DNA of 64,000 nt from assembly GCF_001592285.1 (NCBI RefSeq), contig NZ_BCWQ01000005.1:124001-188000 (forward strand), written 5' to 3'. The translations under genes and the position numbers were made by a program. The notes beneath the pieces are model-generated. The model saw nothing but the letters and a program-made list of their open reading frames with translations. It made no database searches and had not been told where the DNA came from. Source of the stretch: Hydrogenophaga pseudoflava NBRC 102511. GTDB taxonomy: Bacteria; Pseudomonadota; Gammaproteobacteria; Burkholderiales; Burkholderiaceae_C. Positions within the stretch are counted from its first letter, which is position 1, and each line of letters begins with the position of its first letter. Shown here piece after piece: positions 55,695 through 64,000 of the stretch.

Positions 55695-56813
55695 TCAGGC
55701 GCGCAGAGCGTCCACCGCCGCCGCCACCACCCCCTGCACGCTGCCGCTCTCGGCGTAACACTTGCGGAGCCAGGTGGCGTGGTTGCCGTCGCGCGCCGCG
55801 GTGCGTTCGACCTCGTCCAGCGCGGCCTGCGCCTCCAGCACATCGGCGTGGTGGCCGAGCTTGCGCAGCGTGGCCAGGATGTCCTCTCGGATGCTGATCT
55901 GCTCGCGCGTCTTGGGGTTGACCATCATGCCGTCGAGACCAAAACGGCAGGCCTGGAAGCGGTTGTAGGTGTAGACGAGGTAGTCGTCCTCGACCGGCGG
56001 CGGTTCGTCGCGCTGCAACAGGTGGCGGCACAGGCACTGCAGGTAACAGGCCAGCGCCGCGGCGCGTTCCACCGTCAGCGGCGTGTCGCAGACCCGCAGC
56101 TCGATGGTGCCGTACTCGGGCTTGGGCCGGATGTCCCAGTAGAAGTCCTTCATGGACTTGACCACGCCCGTGCTCTCCATCTTGGTGAAGTACACGTTGG
56201 CGAACTCGTCCCAGCTGAGCGTGAAGGGAGCGCGCCCCGAGAGCGGGAAGGCGAACACCGAGTTCAGGCGCGCCGAGTCGAACAGCGTGTCCACACCCTG
56301 GAAGAACGGCGAGGACGCCGACAGCGCGATGAAGTGCGGCACATAGCGGTTGAGCGAGTGCAGCAGGAACAGCGCCTCGTCGGGCGAGCTGCAGCCCACG
56401 TGCACGTGCTGCCCGAACACGGTGAACTGCTTGGCGAGATAGCCGTACAGCCCCGAGAGCTCCTGAAAGCGCGGCTTGGAAAAGATGCGCTGCTCGAACC
56501 AGCGCTGGAACGGGTGGGTGCCGCCCCCGGCGAGCGCGATGTTGAGGCGGTCACCCGCATTCACCAGGGTGTCGCGGATCTCGCGCAGCTGCGCCAGCAG
56601 CGGGCCGTGCAGGTGCTGCACGTCGGTGGCGATCTCGATCATGCTCTGCGTCATCTCAGGCGTGACCACGCCCGGGAAGGGCTTGCGCCGCAGCAACTCC
56701 AGCAGGTCGTTGGCGCTGCTGGAGAGGTCCATGTCGTAGGTGTTGACGAGCTGCAGTTCGAGCTCGACGCCCAGCGTGAGGGATTCGGAGGCCTTGAAAG
56801 TTTCCAGCGGCAT
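55695..56813 (-). CDS. YbdK-family carboxylate-amine ligase (GCS2)
   Basis: 372 residues. Glutamate-cysteine ligase type 2 fold. The N-terminal [10 protein letters not shown] (about 15-24) holds the metal-binding glutamates; [13 protein letters not shown] near 135-147 and [20 protein letters not shown] near 228-247 are family motifs. E. coli YbdK has weak gamma-glutamylcysteine synthesis activity; the true substrate in most members is unsettled. It is followed upstream by a cation/proton antiporter gene (7 bp), likely one transcript. Confidence 0.9.
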   Translation of the reverse strand: MPLETFKASESLTLGVELELQLVNTYDMDLSSSANDLLELLRRKPFPGVVTPEMTQSMIEIATDVQHLHGPLLAQLREIRDTLVNAGDRLNIALAGGGTHPFQRWFEQRIFSKPRFQELSGLYGYLAKQFTVFGQHVHVGCSSPDEALFLLHSLNRYVPHFIALSASSPFFQGVDTLFDSARLNSVFAFPLSGRAPFTLSWDEFANVYFTKMESTGVVKSMKDFYWDIRPKPEYGTIELRVCDTPLTVERAAALACYLQCLCRHLLQRDEPPPVEDDYLVYTYNRFQACRFGLDGMMVNPKTREQISIREDILATLRKLGHHADVLEAQAALDEVERTAARDGNHATWLRKCYAESGSVQGVVAAAVDALRA

Positions 56814-56820
56814 GTCTGCG

Positions 56821-58008
56821 TCACTCCCGGGTCACATGCGTTTCGCTCGCCGCCTGCAGGGCGCGCTGCGTCACCAGAGGACCGAACAGCTCCTGCAGCA
56901 CCATCATGAACGCCAGGACCATCAGCACCTGGCGGGCGGGTTCGAAGCCGTAGAGGCGGCTCTGTTCCAGCAGCAGGATGGCGAAGGCCGACATCGGCGT
57001 GAGCGCCAGGCCGGTCAGCAGACCCTTGCGCTCGGTGCTGCCCGACAGGCGCGCCGCGGCCACGTTGCACACCACCTTGGTGGCGATGCGCACGACGATC
57101 AGCACCAGCCCCAGCAGCACGCCGCCACCGATCTCGCTCCAGTCCAGCAGGGCCGCGATGTAGACGAACAGGAACAGCGTCAGCATGTCGCCCGCGGTGC
57201 CGAAGCCGCGCTGGGCGTTGGTGAGGTGCACGCGGCGTTCGCGCGCCACGATGCCGAAGGTCAGCGCGGCCAGCAGCGGCGAGAGCTTGAGGCCGTAGGC
57301 CATGGTGGTCAGCAGCACCACCGCGAGCGCGAACACCAGGGTCACGTCGCGCTCCTGGATGCGCTGCGAGCGCAGCAGTGCGGGCATGCCCACGCCCAGC
57401 AGCGCCCCCACGGCGACCGAGGTGACCAGCACGTGCACGCTGCCGAAAGCCGCCAGCACCAGGTCGCCCGAGGTCGAGAGGTGCCAGTAGCCGATGACCA
57501 GTTTGAGCGCCAGTACGGCCACCAGGCAGTTGATTGCGCACAGGTGCAGCACGCGCTCGGTCACCTGGCCGGCGCTGCGCATCTCGTTGGCCACCCGCAC
57601 GATGCCGGCGGGCGAGGCGGACACCGACAGCGCCGCGATGATCAGCCGGGTGTCTGTGGGCAGCGTGAACAGCCCCGACACCCAGTACACCGTGGCGAAG
57701 GTCAGCACCGACTCCACCAGCCCCAGCGCCAGCACCCAGGGGTTGTGGCGGAACCAGCGCAGGTGGATGCGGTAGCCCAGCTCGAACAGGATCAGCGACA
57801 GCGCCACGTTGGCCAGGAAGGGCAGGCCCGGCACGGCGTCGGTCAGCCCCGGCAGGTTGATCAGGCTGGCCACCAGGCCCACCGCCACATAGCTGGTCAC
57901 CCGCGGCAGGTTGGCCCATTCGTGCAGCCGCTCGCCCAGATACCAGGCCACCAGCAGCACCAGGGGCCAGGCCATGGACTGAAGAAGAAAGGGAAAGTCG
58001 GTCACCAT
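56821..58008 (-). CDS. CPA2-family cation:proton antiporter
   Basis: 395 residues with about 12 TM helices, covering the Na+/H+ exchanger domain of the KefB/CPA2 family but without a C-terminal TrkA-N domain. [18 protein letters not shown] lies in the position of the ion-binding helix break. The start is set at MVTDFPF; an upstream Met adds 23 residues of low-complexity sequence and a downstream one (57975) is also possible. No Shine-Dalgarno decides. Co-directional with the YbdK ligase 7 bp downstream; a glutathione-linked K+ efflux role is suggested only by analogy with Kef. Confidence 0.86.
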   Translation of the reverse strand: MVTDFPFLLQSMAWPLVLLVAWYLGERLHEWANLPRVTSYVAVGLVASLINLPGLTDAVPGLPFLANVALSLILFELGYRIHLRWFRHNPWVLALGLVESVLTFATVYWVSGLFTLPTDTRLIIAALSVSASPAGIVRVANEMRSAGQVTERVLHLCAINCLVAVLALKLVIGYWHLSTSGDLVLAAFGSVHVLVTSVAVGALLGVGMPALLRSQRIQERDVTLVFALAVVLLTTMAYGLKLSPLLAALTFGIVARERRVHLTNAQRGFGTAGDMLTLFLFVYIAALLDWSEIGGGVLLGLVLIVVRIATKVVCNVAAARLSGSTERKGLLTGLALTPMSAFAILLLEQSRLYGFEPARQVLMVLAFMMVLQELFGPLVTQRALQAASETHVTRE

Positions 58009-58095
58009 GCAGAAAAAGAATGGTTGGAGGGCGGCGCCCCGGCCCCCGGGTGTACCACCCCGGGAAGGTGCTGTCATGTAACAGGACGAAACCCC

Positions 58096-59577
58096 TCAGG
58101 GGGCGGCGGCCTCTTGACGCCAGTGAAAACGCTGTTCCAGCAGGCGCGGTTCGTCGAAATGGCGGCGGCCGACAAAGGCCGTCGGGTGCCGCCCCCACTG
58201 CCGCATCGCGCCGGGGCTCTCGATGCCCATGGGCCAGAACAGGACCCGTTCGCCGCGCTCGGTACCCGGCATGATGCCATGGGACCCGAATGCACTGCGA
58301 TGGCCGCCGTCCGCCGTGGGCAGGCTGCGCAGCGCGTCTTCGTGTTCCTGCGGGTAGACCACCCCCGTCGCCGCCCCCTCGTCGGCGGCCACACCGACCA
58401 GCTGGTGGTCCGATGCGCTCAGATGCACCCGCAGGCGCTGGCCCGGTGCGAGCTCGGGCAGCGTGGCCGGCACGAACGCCCATTCGATGCGCGCCGACGG
58501 CGGCGGGCGCAGGTCCATGCTGCGCGCCGGCACGAACACGTGGTAGCAGCCGCAGCCGTGGATGCTGTCGAGCATCAGCGGCCGACCGCGTTCGTCCAGG
58601 GTCAGGCGCAGCACCACCGCATCCACCCGACCGGCCAGCAGGTCCAGCCCGTGGCGCGCCGGCCGCTCGGGAAACCACAGGCTGTAGACCAGCTGCAGCA
58701 GCACCCGGTCGCCGTAGCGCGTGTGGGCGATGCGCTGGTAGAGCAGCGGCTGCGCGGTCTGGACCTCCGGCGCAGGGTCCTCGCCCCAGCGCAGCCGGCC
58801 CGGCTGGTCGGCGTCGGAACGGGTCTCGATGTGCACCACCGGCGCGTAGGCCTGCAGCAGGCGGCGGGCGGTGTCGGCGTCGGGCGCCGGAATACCGAGA
58901 GCGTCCACCGGCAGCGGCGTCCACGGCACCGTCGCTGCGGCCCCGGTCGCGGGCCGGTAGCGGGCCCAGCCCGGTGCGTCCGCGGGCGGCGAGGCCATCC
59001 AGCGGCTTTGCCATTGCCGCAGCTCGCGCTCCACGCCCGAGAAAAACGGCCACTGGCTCAGCGGGTAGAGACCCAGCGTGCGCAGCGCAACGCTGTAGTC
59101 GTCGGGCACCAACGCGGCGTCGCGCAGCCGGCGCCGGGCGGTCTCGTCGGCCGACAGCGCCTGCCAGAGCAGCGGGCCGCAGGCCTTTGCGCGCGCCTGG
59201 AGGTCCTCGCGGTCCACGACGCCCAGCGCGTCAACGGCGGCGCGCGGCAGGTTGCGGATCTCGGCCCAGCGCGCCGCCTGGTCCAGCGCCATCAGGCGGT
59301 CGCCCCAGGCCTGCCAGCGCGCAGCGTCCTGCAAGGCCTCGTCGCGGAAGGACGCCAGCAGGCGGTCGACGCGGACGAAGGGCACCCCGTCGATGCGGGC
59401 CGCGCCGCCGTCGCGCACCGCATGCGCATCGGTCTGTTCGTCGAGCTGCTGCAACCACCGCTGGCAGGCGGCCACCGGTTCGCCCTCGTCTGCACCGCGG
59501 GGCACCTGCGACGCACACCCCGCCAGCACCACCACGGCGGTGGCGAGCAGGCGCGAAATCACGGACTTGCAGACCAT
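58096..59577 (-). CDS. Lipoprotein of unknown function
   Basis: 493 residues. Signal with lipobox VLAGC (Cys21). No domain recognised. The mature protein contains a helical region (about 35-190) and a beta-rich C-terminal half with QLVYSLWFPERPARHGLDLL near 303-322, then the DSIHGCGCYHVFVP segment near 352, where the Cys-Gly-Cys-Tyr-His cluster is striking and could bind metal. A QLVYSLWF...HGCG combination recurs in some proteobacterial hypothetical proteins that I cannot name. Longer open frame upstream is not coding. A GC hairpin-like stretch (58044-58064) follows its stop. Confidence 0.75.
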   Translation of the reverse strand: MVCKSVISRLLATAVVVLAGCASQVPRGADEGEPVAACQRWLQQLDEQTDAHAVRDGGAARIDGVPFVRVDRLLASFRDEALQDAARWQAWGDRLMALDQAARWAEIRNLPRAAVDALGVVDREDLQARAKACGPLLWQALSADETARRRLRDAALVPDDYSVALRTLGLYPLSQWPFFSGVERELRQWQSRWMASPPADAPGWARYRPATGAAATVPWTPLPVDALGIPAPDADTARRLLQAYAPVVHIETRSDADQPGRLRWGEDPAPEVQTAQPLLYQRIAHTRYGDRVLLQLVYSLWFPERPARHGLDLLAGRVDAVVLRLTLDERGRPLMLDSIHGCGCYHVFVPARSMDLRPPPSARIEWAFVPATLPELAPGQRLRVHLSASDHQLVGVAADEGAATGVVYPQEHEDALRSLPTADGGHRSAFGSHGIMPGTERGERVLFWPMGIESPGAMRQWGRHPTAFVGRRHFDEPRLLEQRFHWRQEAAAP

Positions 59578-59656
59578 CGCACGATGGTAGCGGCCGGATT
59601 CGCCGGCGCCGAAGGTCTGGTTACACGCCCTCGAAAGCGCAGGGTTACCATGCCGC

Positions 59657-60301
59657 ATGACCCCAAACCAACGCCTTTCCCTCGCCCGTACCGTGGGCCT
59701 GCCGCTGCTGCTGTCGCTGACCGCCCTCGCGTCCCATGCCCAGTCCACCCCCTCCGCCGCCCCTGCGGCCGCCGCGGCGTCCAGCCCGGCCAAGAAGGAG
59801 CTGATCCAGCGCGTGCTCAAGCTGCAGCAAGGCGGCATCGAGCGGCTGGCCACGGCCATGACCGAAGAGCCCGCTGTGCTGCTCGCCGACCGGGCCTCCG
59901 AGATCATCGCCGCCAAGGTGCCCAAGGACCGGCAGGAGACGGTCGCCAAGGAGGTCCAGTCCGAGCTGCAGAAGTACCTCAAGGACACCGTACCCCTGGT
60001 GCGGCGCAGTGCCCAGCAACTGGCGCCGGCCACCATCGGCGCGGTGCTGGAGAGCAAGTTCAACGAGGACGAGCTGCGCGAGATCGTGGCGATGCTGGAG
60101 TCCCCGGCCTACGGCAAGTACCAGCAGCTCAGCGGTGAGATGCAGCAGTCGCTGCAGGCCAGGCTGGTGTCCGACACCCGGGCCACCGTCGAGCCCCGCG
60201 TGCAGGCGCTGGAGAAGACCCTGGGCGAGCGTCTGAAAGCAGCCACCTCCGCAGCCGCCGCTACACCCGCCAAGCCCGTGGCCAAGCCGGCCGCCAAGTA
60301 A
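59657..60301 (+). CDS. Exported DUF2059-like protein
   Basis: 214 residues. Signal peptide with cleavage near ALASHA-Q (about 28-29), an Ala/Ser/Pro-rich linker, then an all-helical domain (about 48-190). Its repeat-like ESPAYGKYQQL and NEDELREIVAML motifs resemble DUF2059, a periplasmic family of unknown role. The C-terminus is Ala/Lys/Pro-rich. It is divergent from the lipoprotein gene (79 bp) and convergent with a methyltransferase gene across a hairpin. Confidence 0.8.
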   Translation: MTPNQRLSLARTVGLPLLLSLTALASHAQSTPSAAPAAAAASSPAKKELIQRVLKLQQGGIERLATAMTEEPAVLLADRASEIIAAKVPKDRQETVAKEVQSELQKYLKDTVPLVRRSAQQLAPATIGAVLESKFNEDELREIVAMLESPAYGKYQQLSGEMQQSLQARLVSDTRATVEPRVQALEKTLGERLKAATSAAAATPAKPVAKPAAK

Positions 60302-60312
60302 GCCCTTGACCT

Positions 60313-60345
60313 GAGCCCGCACGCCGCACACGCGGCGCGGGCCTC
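60313..60345. terminator. Hairpin between convergent genes
   Basis: A long GC stem (GAGCCCGC...GCGGGCCTC, with CGCCGC/GCGGCG inside and an ACAC loop, one small bulge) lies between the DUF2059-like gene and the methyltransferase. No T-run on either strand, so it is a possible bidirectional or Rho-assisted terminator. Confidence 0.45.
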
Positions 60346-61216
60346 AGACCGCGAAGCGCTCGCGCAGCGGCTGCAGGCCGAGTTCGTCGACGATCTGCAG
60401 CAGGCGTTCGCGGGCGCGCTGCCGCTGGCCCTGCGGCCCGTCGTGGCGGCGCGCCAGGATCAGCTCGTTCTTCATCGAGTGCTCCCAGCCCACCAGTTCG
60501 GTCACCGTGACCTGGTAGCCGTGGGCTTCGAGCTGAAGGCAGCGCAGCACGTTGGTGATCTGGCTGCCGAACTCGCGCGTGTGCAGCGGGTGCCGCCAGA
60601 GCTCGGCCAGCGGTGTTCGGGCGAGTGACAGCGCCTTGTGCTGGCGCATCACCGAGGCCACCTCGGCCTGGCAGCAGGGCACCAGCACCATGAAGCGGGC
60701 CTGCTTCGCCAGGCCGAAGGCGATGGCGTCGTCGGTGGCCGTGTCGCAGGCGTGCAGCGCGGTCACCACGTCGATCTGCGCCGGCAGATCGGGGTGGTCC
60801 AGCGCCTGCTGCACCGTGGTCGCCAGGAAGCCCATGCGCGCGAAGCCCAGCCGCTGCGCCAGCGCGCGCGACTTCTCCACCAGCTCGGCGCGCGTCTCGA
60901 CCCCGTACACCCAGCCGACCGGCTTCGACTTGAAGAACAGGTCGTAGAGGATGAAGCCGAGGTAGGACTTGCCCGCGCCGTGGTCGGCCAGGGTCACGTC
61001 TCCGCGGTCCTTGAGCACCTCGGCCAGCAGCGGCTCGATGAACTGCACCAGGTGGTAGACCTGCTTGAGCTTGCGGCGGGTGTCCTGGTTGAGCTTGCCC
61101 TCTCGCGTGAGGATGTGCAGCTCCTTGAGCAGTTCGACGGACTGGCCCTCGCGCAGTTCGGGCAACTGGGCCTGCAGGCTGGGGGCTTCGGGGGTGCGGC
61201 GGGCGGCTTTGGGCAT
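60344..61216 (-). CDS. SAM-dependent methyltransferase-like protein
   Basis: 290 residues. The class I methyltransferase motif I region reads LADHGAGKSYLGFILYDLFF (about 77-96), the form seen in the Methyltransf_32 family, followed by GWVYGVETRAELVEKS (motif II) and VTALHACDTATDDAIAFGL. A Cys pair in LVPCCQAEV is a family feature. Substrate unknown, perhaps RNA. It starts at 61216 and is divergent from the SrkA-like kinase across 33 bp. Confidence 0.83.
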   Translation of the reverse strand: MPKAARRTPEAPSLQAQLPELREGQSVELLKELHILTREGKLNQDTRRKLKQVYHLVQFIEPLLAEVLKDRGDVTLADHGAGKSYLGFILYDLFFKSKPVGWVYGVETRAELVEKSRALAQRLGFARMGFLATTVQQALDHPDLPAQIDVVTALHACDTATDDAIAFGLAKQARFMVLVPCCQAEVASVMRQHKALSLARTPLAELWRHPLHTREFGSQITNVLRCLQLEAHGYQVTVTELVGWEHSMKNELILARRHDGPQGQRQRARERLLQIVDELGLQPLRERFAV

Positions 61217-61249
61217 GCCTGGATTGTCGCAGGCGGTCACAATCGGCGC

Positions 61250-62290
61250 ATGCACGCCACCGACCCGCGACACCCCTACGAAACGCTCACACCCGACGTG
61301 GTGCAGGACGCGCTGGCCAGCCTCGGCCTGTGGGGCGACGGGCGCCTGTCCGCGCTGAGCAGCTACGAGAACCGGGTCTACCAGGCGGCGCTGGAGACGC
61401 CTCTGGACGGGCACGCGCAGGTGGTCCTCAAGTTCTACCGGCCGGGCCGCTGGAGCGAGGCACAGATCCTCGAAGAGCACGCCTTCGCGGCCGAGCTGGC
61501 CGCCGCCGATGTGCCGGTGGTGGCACCGCTGTCCATCGACGGCCACACGCTGCACCGCCACGGCGGCTTCCTGTTCAGCGTGAGCCCGCGGCGCGGCGGA
61601 CGCCGGCCCGAGCTGGAGGACTTCGACGTGCTGGAGTGGACCGGCCGCTTCCTCGCGCGGCTGCACACCGTGGGCGCCGCCCGGCCCTTCGCGCACCGCC
61701 CGGCGCTGGACGCTGCCAGCTTCGGCCACGAGCCGCGCGACTGGCTGCTGACGCACGAGGCCGTGGCGCCCGAGGTGCGCACCGCCTGGCGCCAGGCGCT
61801 GGACGAAGCGCTGCAGATCATCGAATCGCACCCCGCCCTGCGCCCGGTCCGGGCTTCGGCCACCGAGGACCGCGTGGCCCTCATCCGCCTGCACGGCGAC
61901 TGCCACCCGGGCAACATCCTGTGGACGCCCGAGGGCGCGCCTGGCGCCGGCCCGCACTTCGTCGACCTGGACGACGCACGCACGGGACCTGCCGTGCAAG
62001 ACCTGTGGATGCTGCTCTCGGGCGAGCGGCGCCAGCAGACGCAGCAGCTGGGCGCCCTGCTCGATGGCTACGAACAGATGCGCGACTTCGACCGGCGGGA
62101 GCTGGCCCTGATCGAGCCACTGCGCACGCTGCGGCTGGTGCACTACAGCGCCTGGATCGCACGGCGCTGGCAAGACCCGGCCTTCCCTATCAACTTCCCC
62201 TGGTTCGGCAGCCGCGACTACTGGCAGGGCCAGGTGGACATGCTGGTCGAGCAGATCGAGGAAATGCAGAAGCCGCCGCTGGTGGTTTGA
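61250..62290 (+). CDS. srkA: Serine/threonine stress-response kinase SrkA (YihE/RdoA)
   Basis: 346 residues. Choline-kinase-like fold. Ligand motifs: ENRVYQAAL near the P-loop strand, VVLKFYRPGRWS (ATP Lys), catalytic IRLHGDCHPGNILW (about 215-228) and metal-binding FVDLDDARTGP (about 241-251). YihE/SrkA counteracts programmed cell death under stress in E. coli by phosphorylating unknown proteins. The start lies in a 33-bp divergent gap, so both genes must share or overlap promoter sequence. Confidence 0.92.
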   Translation: MHATDPRHPYETLTPDVVQDALASLGLWGDGRLSALSSYENRVYQAALETPLDGHAQVVLKFYRPGRWSEAQILEEHAFAAELAAADVPVVAPLSIDGHTLHRHGGFLFSVSPRRGGRRPELEDFDVLEWTGRFLARLHTVGAARPFAHRPALDAASFGHEPRDWLLTHEAVAPEVRTAWRQALDEALQIIESHPALRPVRASATEDRVALIRLHGDCHPGNILWTPEGAPGAGPHFVDLDDARTGPAVQDLWMLLSGERRQQTQQLGALLDGYEQMRDFDRRELALIEPLRTLRLVHYSAWIARRWQDPAFPINFPWFGSRDYWQGQVDMLVEQIEEMQKPPLVV

Positions 62291-62314
62291 CCCTTTCTTC
62301 ATAAAGGTTTCTGG

Positions 62315-62340
62315 CAATTAAATTGTGTGCAATTAAATTG
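62315..62340. promoter_or_regulatory. Tandem OhrR operator boxes
   Basis: CAATTAAATTG occurs twice (62315-62325 and 62330-62340), separated by TGTG, and the flanked whole is nearly palindromic with GG/CC ends. This AT-rich form is the usual OhrR box. It lies 19 bp before the ohrR start, fitting autorepression released by organic peroxides. Confidence 0.75.
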
Positions 62341-62358
62341 CCAGCTACAGTTCACGCC

Positions 62359-62808
62359 ATGCCATCCACAACACCCCTCGACGAACGCGCCCTGCTGCTG
62401 GACAACCAGCTGTGTTTCGCGCTCTATTCGGCCTCGCTGGCCATGACCAAGCTGTACAAGCCGCTGCTGGAGTCGATGGGCCTGACCTATCCCCAGTACC
62501 TGGTCATGCTGGCGCTGTGGGAGCGCGACGGCGAAACCGTCTCGGCACTGGGCGAACGACTGCACCTCGACTCGGGCACCCTGACCCCGCTGCTCAAGCG
62601 ACTGGAGGCGGCCGACCTGGTCTCGCGCCTGCGGGACACCACCGACGAACGCCGCGTGCTGATCCGCCTGACCGCGGCCGGTCGACGGCTCAAGGCCCGG
62701 GCGGCGCGCCTGCCCGCCTGCGTGATGCAGGCCGCGCAGTGCAACCTAGACGAGGTCACTGCCCTGACCCGACAGATCCAGACGCTGCGCGACCGGCTCA
62801 GCGCCTGA
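62359..62808 (+). CDS. ohrR: Organic hydroperoxide resistance regulator OhrR
   Basis: 149 residues. MarR-fold repressor. The reactive Cys19 in LLDNQLCFALYS is the sensor position of OhrR, and MGLTYPQYLVMLALWE plus LHLDSGTLTPLLKRLE (wHTH, about 48-92) are family motifs; two more Cys (about 117, 125) suit a 2-Cys sensor. It controls the ohr gene 50 bp downstream and itself through the tandem boxes upstream. Confidence 0.93.
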   Translation: MPSTTPLDERALLLDNQLCFALYSASLAMTKLYKPLLESMGLTYPQYLVMLALWERDGETVSALGERLHLDSGTLTPLLKRLEAADLVSRLRDTTDERRVLIRLTAAGRRLKARAARLPACVMQAAQCNLDEVTALTRQIQTLRDRLSA

Positions 62809-62858
62809 CCCCTCCACCCCCCCGCTTGCTGCGCAAGCTTTTCATGAAAGACCCGACC

Positions 62859-63275
62859 ATGGCCTCTCTCGACAAAGTTCTCTACACCGCCCGCACCCAC
62901 ACCACCGGCGGCCGCGACGGCGCCTCGCGTTCCGACGACGGCCGTCTGGACGTCAAGCACACGCCGCCCGGCGCACCTGGCAACGGCACCAACCCCGAGC
63001 AGCTGTTTGCGGCCGGCTATTCGGCCTGTTTCATCGGCGCCATCAAGGCCGTGGCCGGCAAGATGAAGCTGACGGTGCCGGCCGATGTGGCGGTGGACGC
63101 CGAGGTGGACCTGGGCCCCGTGGGCCAGGCCTATGGCATCGCGGCGCGCCTGACGGTGCACCTGCCAGGCATGGACCGCGCGCAGGCCCAGGCCCTGGTC
63201 GACGCCGCCCACCAGGTCTGCCCGTACTCGAACGCGACCCGCGGCAACATCGACGTGACCCTCACGCTGGCCTGA
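62859..63275 (+). CDS. ohr: Organic hydroperoxide resistance protein Ohr
   Basis: 138 residues. Thiol peroxidase that reduces organic and fatty-acid hydroperoxides using lipoylated proteins. The catalytic pair is Cys57 (AAGYSACFIGAI) and Cys121 (HQVCPYSNATRGN), with the conserved Arg20 and Glu47. MASLDKVLYTA is taken as the start; a Met five residues upstream is possible. It forms a pair with ohrR. Confidence 0.94.
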   Translation: MASLDKVLYTARTHTTGGRDGASRSDDGRLDVKHTPPGAPGNGTNPEQLFAAGYSACFIGAIKAVAGKMKLTVPADVAVDAEVDLGPVGQAYGIAARLTVHLPGMDRAQAQALVDAAHQVCPYSNATRGNIDVTLTLA

Positions 63276-64000
63276 TCAGCCGCGCTTCTGGATCGTTCCG
63301 GCCAGGTGCCGCTCGCGGAAGCGGCGCATGGCCCGGAACAGCACCGGCGGCATGTAGTCCTGCGACACGCGCCAGCGCAGGCCGCCGATGCGCTCGTTCG
63401 GGCGCTCGGCAAAGATGGTCGTGTGCGCACCGTTCTTCTCTTCGTCGGGCCGTCCGTTCGTGTAATAGAACAGCGCCAGCGACTTGCGCGAGTCGCCTTC
63501 CGGGCAGGTCAGCGGGTCCGGGTGGCCGTGGAAGGTGTTGCTGGTCGGCGAGAAGATGGCGAGGCGGTTGAACACCGGCAGGATCTTGGCGCCGCAGTAC
63601 GTCACCTCGCGGTCCCACAGCTCCAGGCTGCCGCCGTACTCTTCCTTCCAGTTCTTGTTCATGTAGAAGATGACGTTGATCCGGCGGTCCAGGAAGTTCT
63701 GGTCGTGCTTGTTGAAGTCGGCGTGCAGCTTGAGCAGGCCGCCGCGCGGCGTCTGGTGCAGACCGCCGCCCCGCATCGAAGGATCGGCAATCATGTTGTC
63801 GATGCCGGTGACCTTTTCAAGGAAGCGCAGGAACGGCGCCGAGTTGAACTGGTAGAGCATCTGGCGCGTCACCGGCCCGAACTTGGTCTCGTCCACACAC
63901 ACCAGCTTGCGCTCGGCCGGGCGGTTGTAGTTGTGCCACTCGATGTCCTGCGCCTTGGGGAACTCCTGCCACATCGCCTCGGCGATGTCCTCGGGCAGGA
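63276..64000 (-). CDS. 2OG-Fe(II) oxygenase (5' end outside window)
   Basis: The visible C-terminal 241 residues carry the Fe(II)-binding LHADFNKHD (His-x-Asp), a second His in TFHGHPDP and a 2-oxoglutarate-binding Arg in DSRKSLALFYYTNG. This is the prolyl-hydroxylase-like domain family (P4Hc type) common in bacteria with unknown or lipid, peptide or EF-Tu-like targets. The frame stays open past base 64000, so the start is missing. It abuts the ohr stop convergently. Confidence 0.85.
   Translation of the reverse strand, partial: LPEDIAEAMWQEFPKAQDIEWHNYNRPAERKLVCVDETKFGPVTRQMLYQFNSAPFLRFLEKVTGIDNMIADPSMRGGGLHQTPRGGLLKLHADFNKHDQNFLDRRINVIFYMNKNWKEEYGGSLELWDREVTYCGAKILPVFNRLAIFSPTSNTFHGHPDPLTCPEGDSRKSLALFYYTNGRPDEEKNGAHTTIFAERPNERIGGLRWRVSQDYMPPVLFRAMRRFRERHLAGTIQKRG

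Noticed and set aside
58044-58064. Terminator after the 493-residue lipoprotein gene
   Set aside because: The CCCCGGGTG/CACCCCGGG arms pair only with a shift and there is no T-run, so it was not listed as a feature.
56740-60138. Plus-strand open frame of 1132 codons across five minus- and plus-strand genes
   Set aside because: Low-complexity His/Gln/Arg-rich translation antisense to ybdK, the antiporter and a lipoprotein; no start signal or domain.

Overview
The window is GC-rich, densely packed DNA of ordinary bacterial chromosome type. Gene content (SlmA, NodI/NodJ next to psd, PhaD- and phasin-like proteins, IcmF, a PHA granule region protein) and a dispersed intergenic repeat that I associate with Comamonadaceae suggest a betaproteobacterium of the order Burkholderiales, perhaps near Hydrogenophaga, Acidovorax or Rhodoferax. 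The assignment rests on recognition, not on a search. I see no rRNA, tRNA, CRISPR array, insertion sequence or prophage. The two edge genes are cut: an acyl-CoA dehydrogenase at the left and a 2OG-Fe(II) oxygenase at the right.

Layout. 0-1.2 kb: a TetR regulator and an acyl-CoA dehydrogenase. 1.4-5.2 kb: a minus-strand run argB, OmpR-type regulator, sensor kinase, slmA. 5.3-19.2 kb: a storage-lipid neighbourhood with an alcohol-forming fatty acyl-CoA reductase, a phasin, a patatin lipase, a PhaD-like regulator, a PHA-system protein, an acyl-CoA-binding protein and a wax ester synthase/DGAT. It is interrupted by peptide and amino-acid genes (DUF2817, M20 amidohydrolase, LivK-type binding protein) and a molybdopterin oxidoreductase. 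19.4-20.1 kb: coaX. 20.2-24.5 kb: a candidate alpha-hydroxyketone quorum-sensing cluster with a LuxR-type regulator, a CqsS-like membrane kinase, an LqsR-like response regulator and a CqsA autoinducer synthase. 24.7-26.1 kb: a persulfide dioxygenase-rhodanese fusion with a CsoR-family regulator. 26.2-30.4 kb: PPK2 and fused isobutyryl-CoA mutase IcmF behind a LiuR-like palindrome. 30.5-34.5 kb: a very large PAS/GAF sensor kinase.

34.6-43.7 kb holds arginase, a small ABM protein, a GMC oxidoreductase, 3-hydroxybutyryl-CoA dehydrogenase, hemerythrin, glutathione reductase, an MgtC/DUF4010 membrane protein and a secreted repeat lipoprotein. 43.7-51.3 kb holds AMP nucleosidase, an MscS channel and a tripartite NodT-MacA-MacB exporter with MacB split in two. 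51.3-55.5 kb holds purT, psd, nodIJ and a small unknown gene. 55.7-64 kb holds a YbdK ligase, a CPA2 antiporter, two exported unknowns, a methyltransferase, an SrkA kinase, and ohrR/ohr under tandem OhrR boxes.

The most notable points are: (1) the self-contained cqsA-type signalling cluster, with a dyad in the luxR/cqsS divergent region; (2) the enzymes for a full acyl-CoA to fatty alcohol to wax ester route beside PHA-granule genes; (3) five copies of a palindromic intergenic repeat, two of which appear to supply the N-terminal codons of the next gene.
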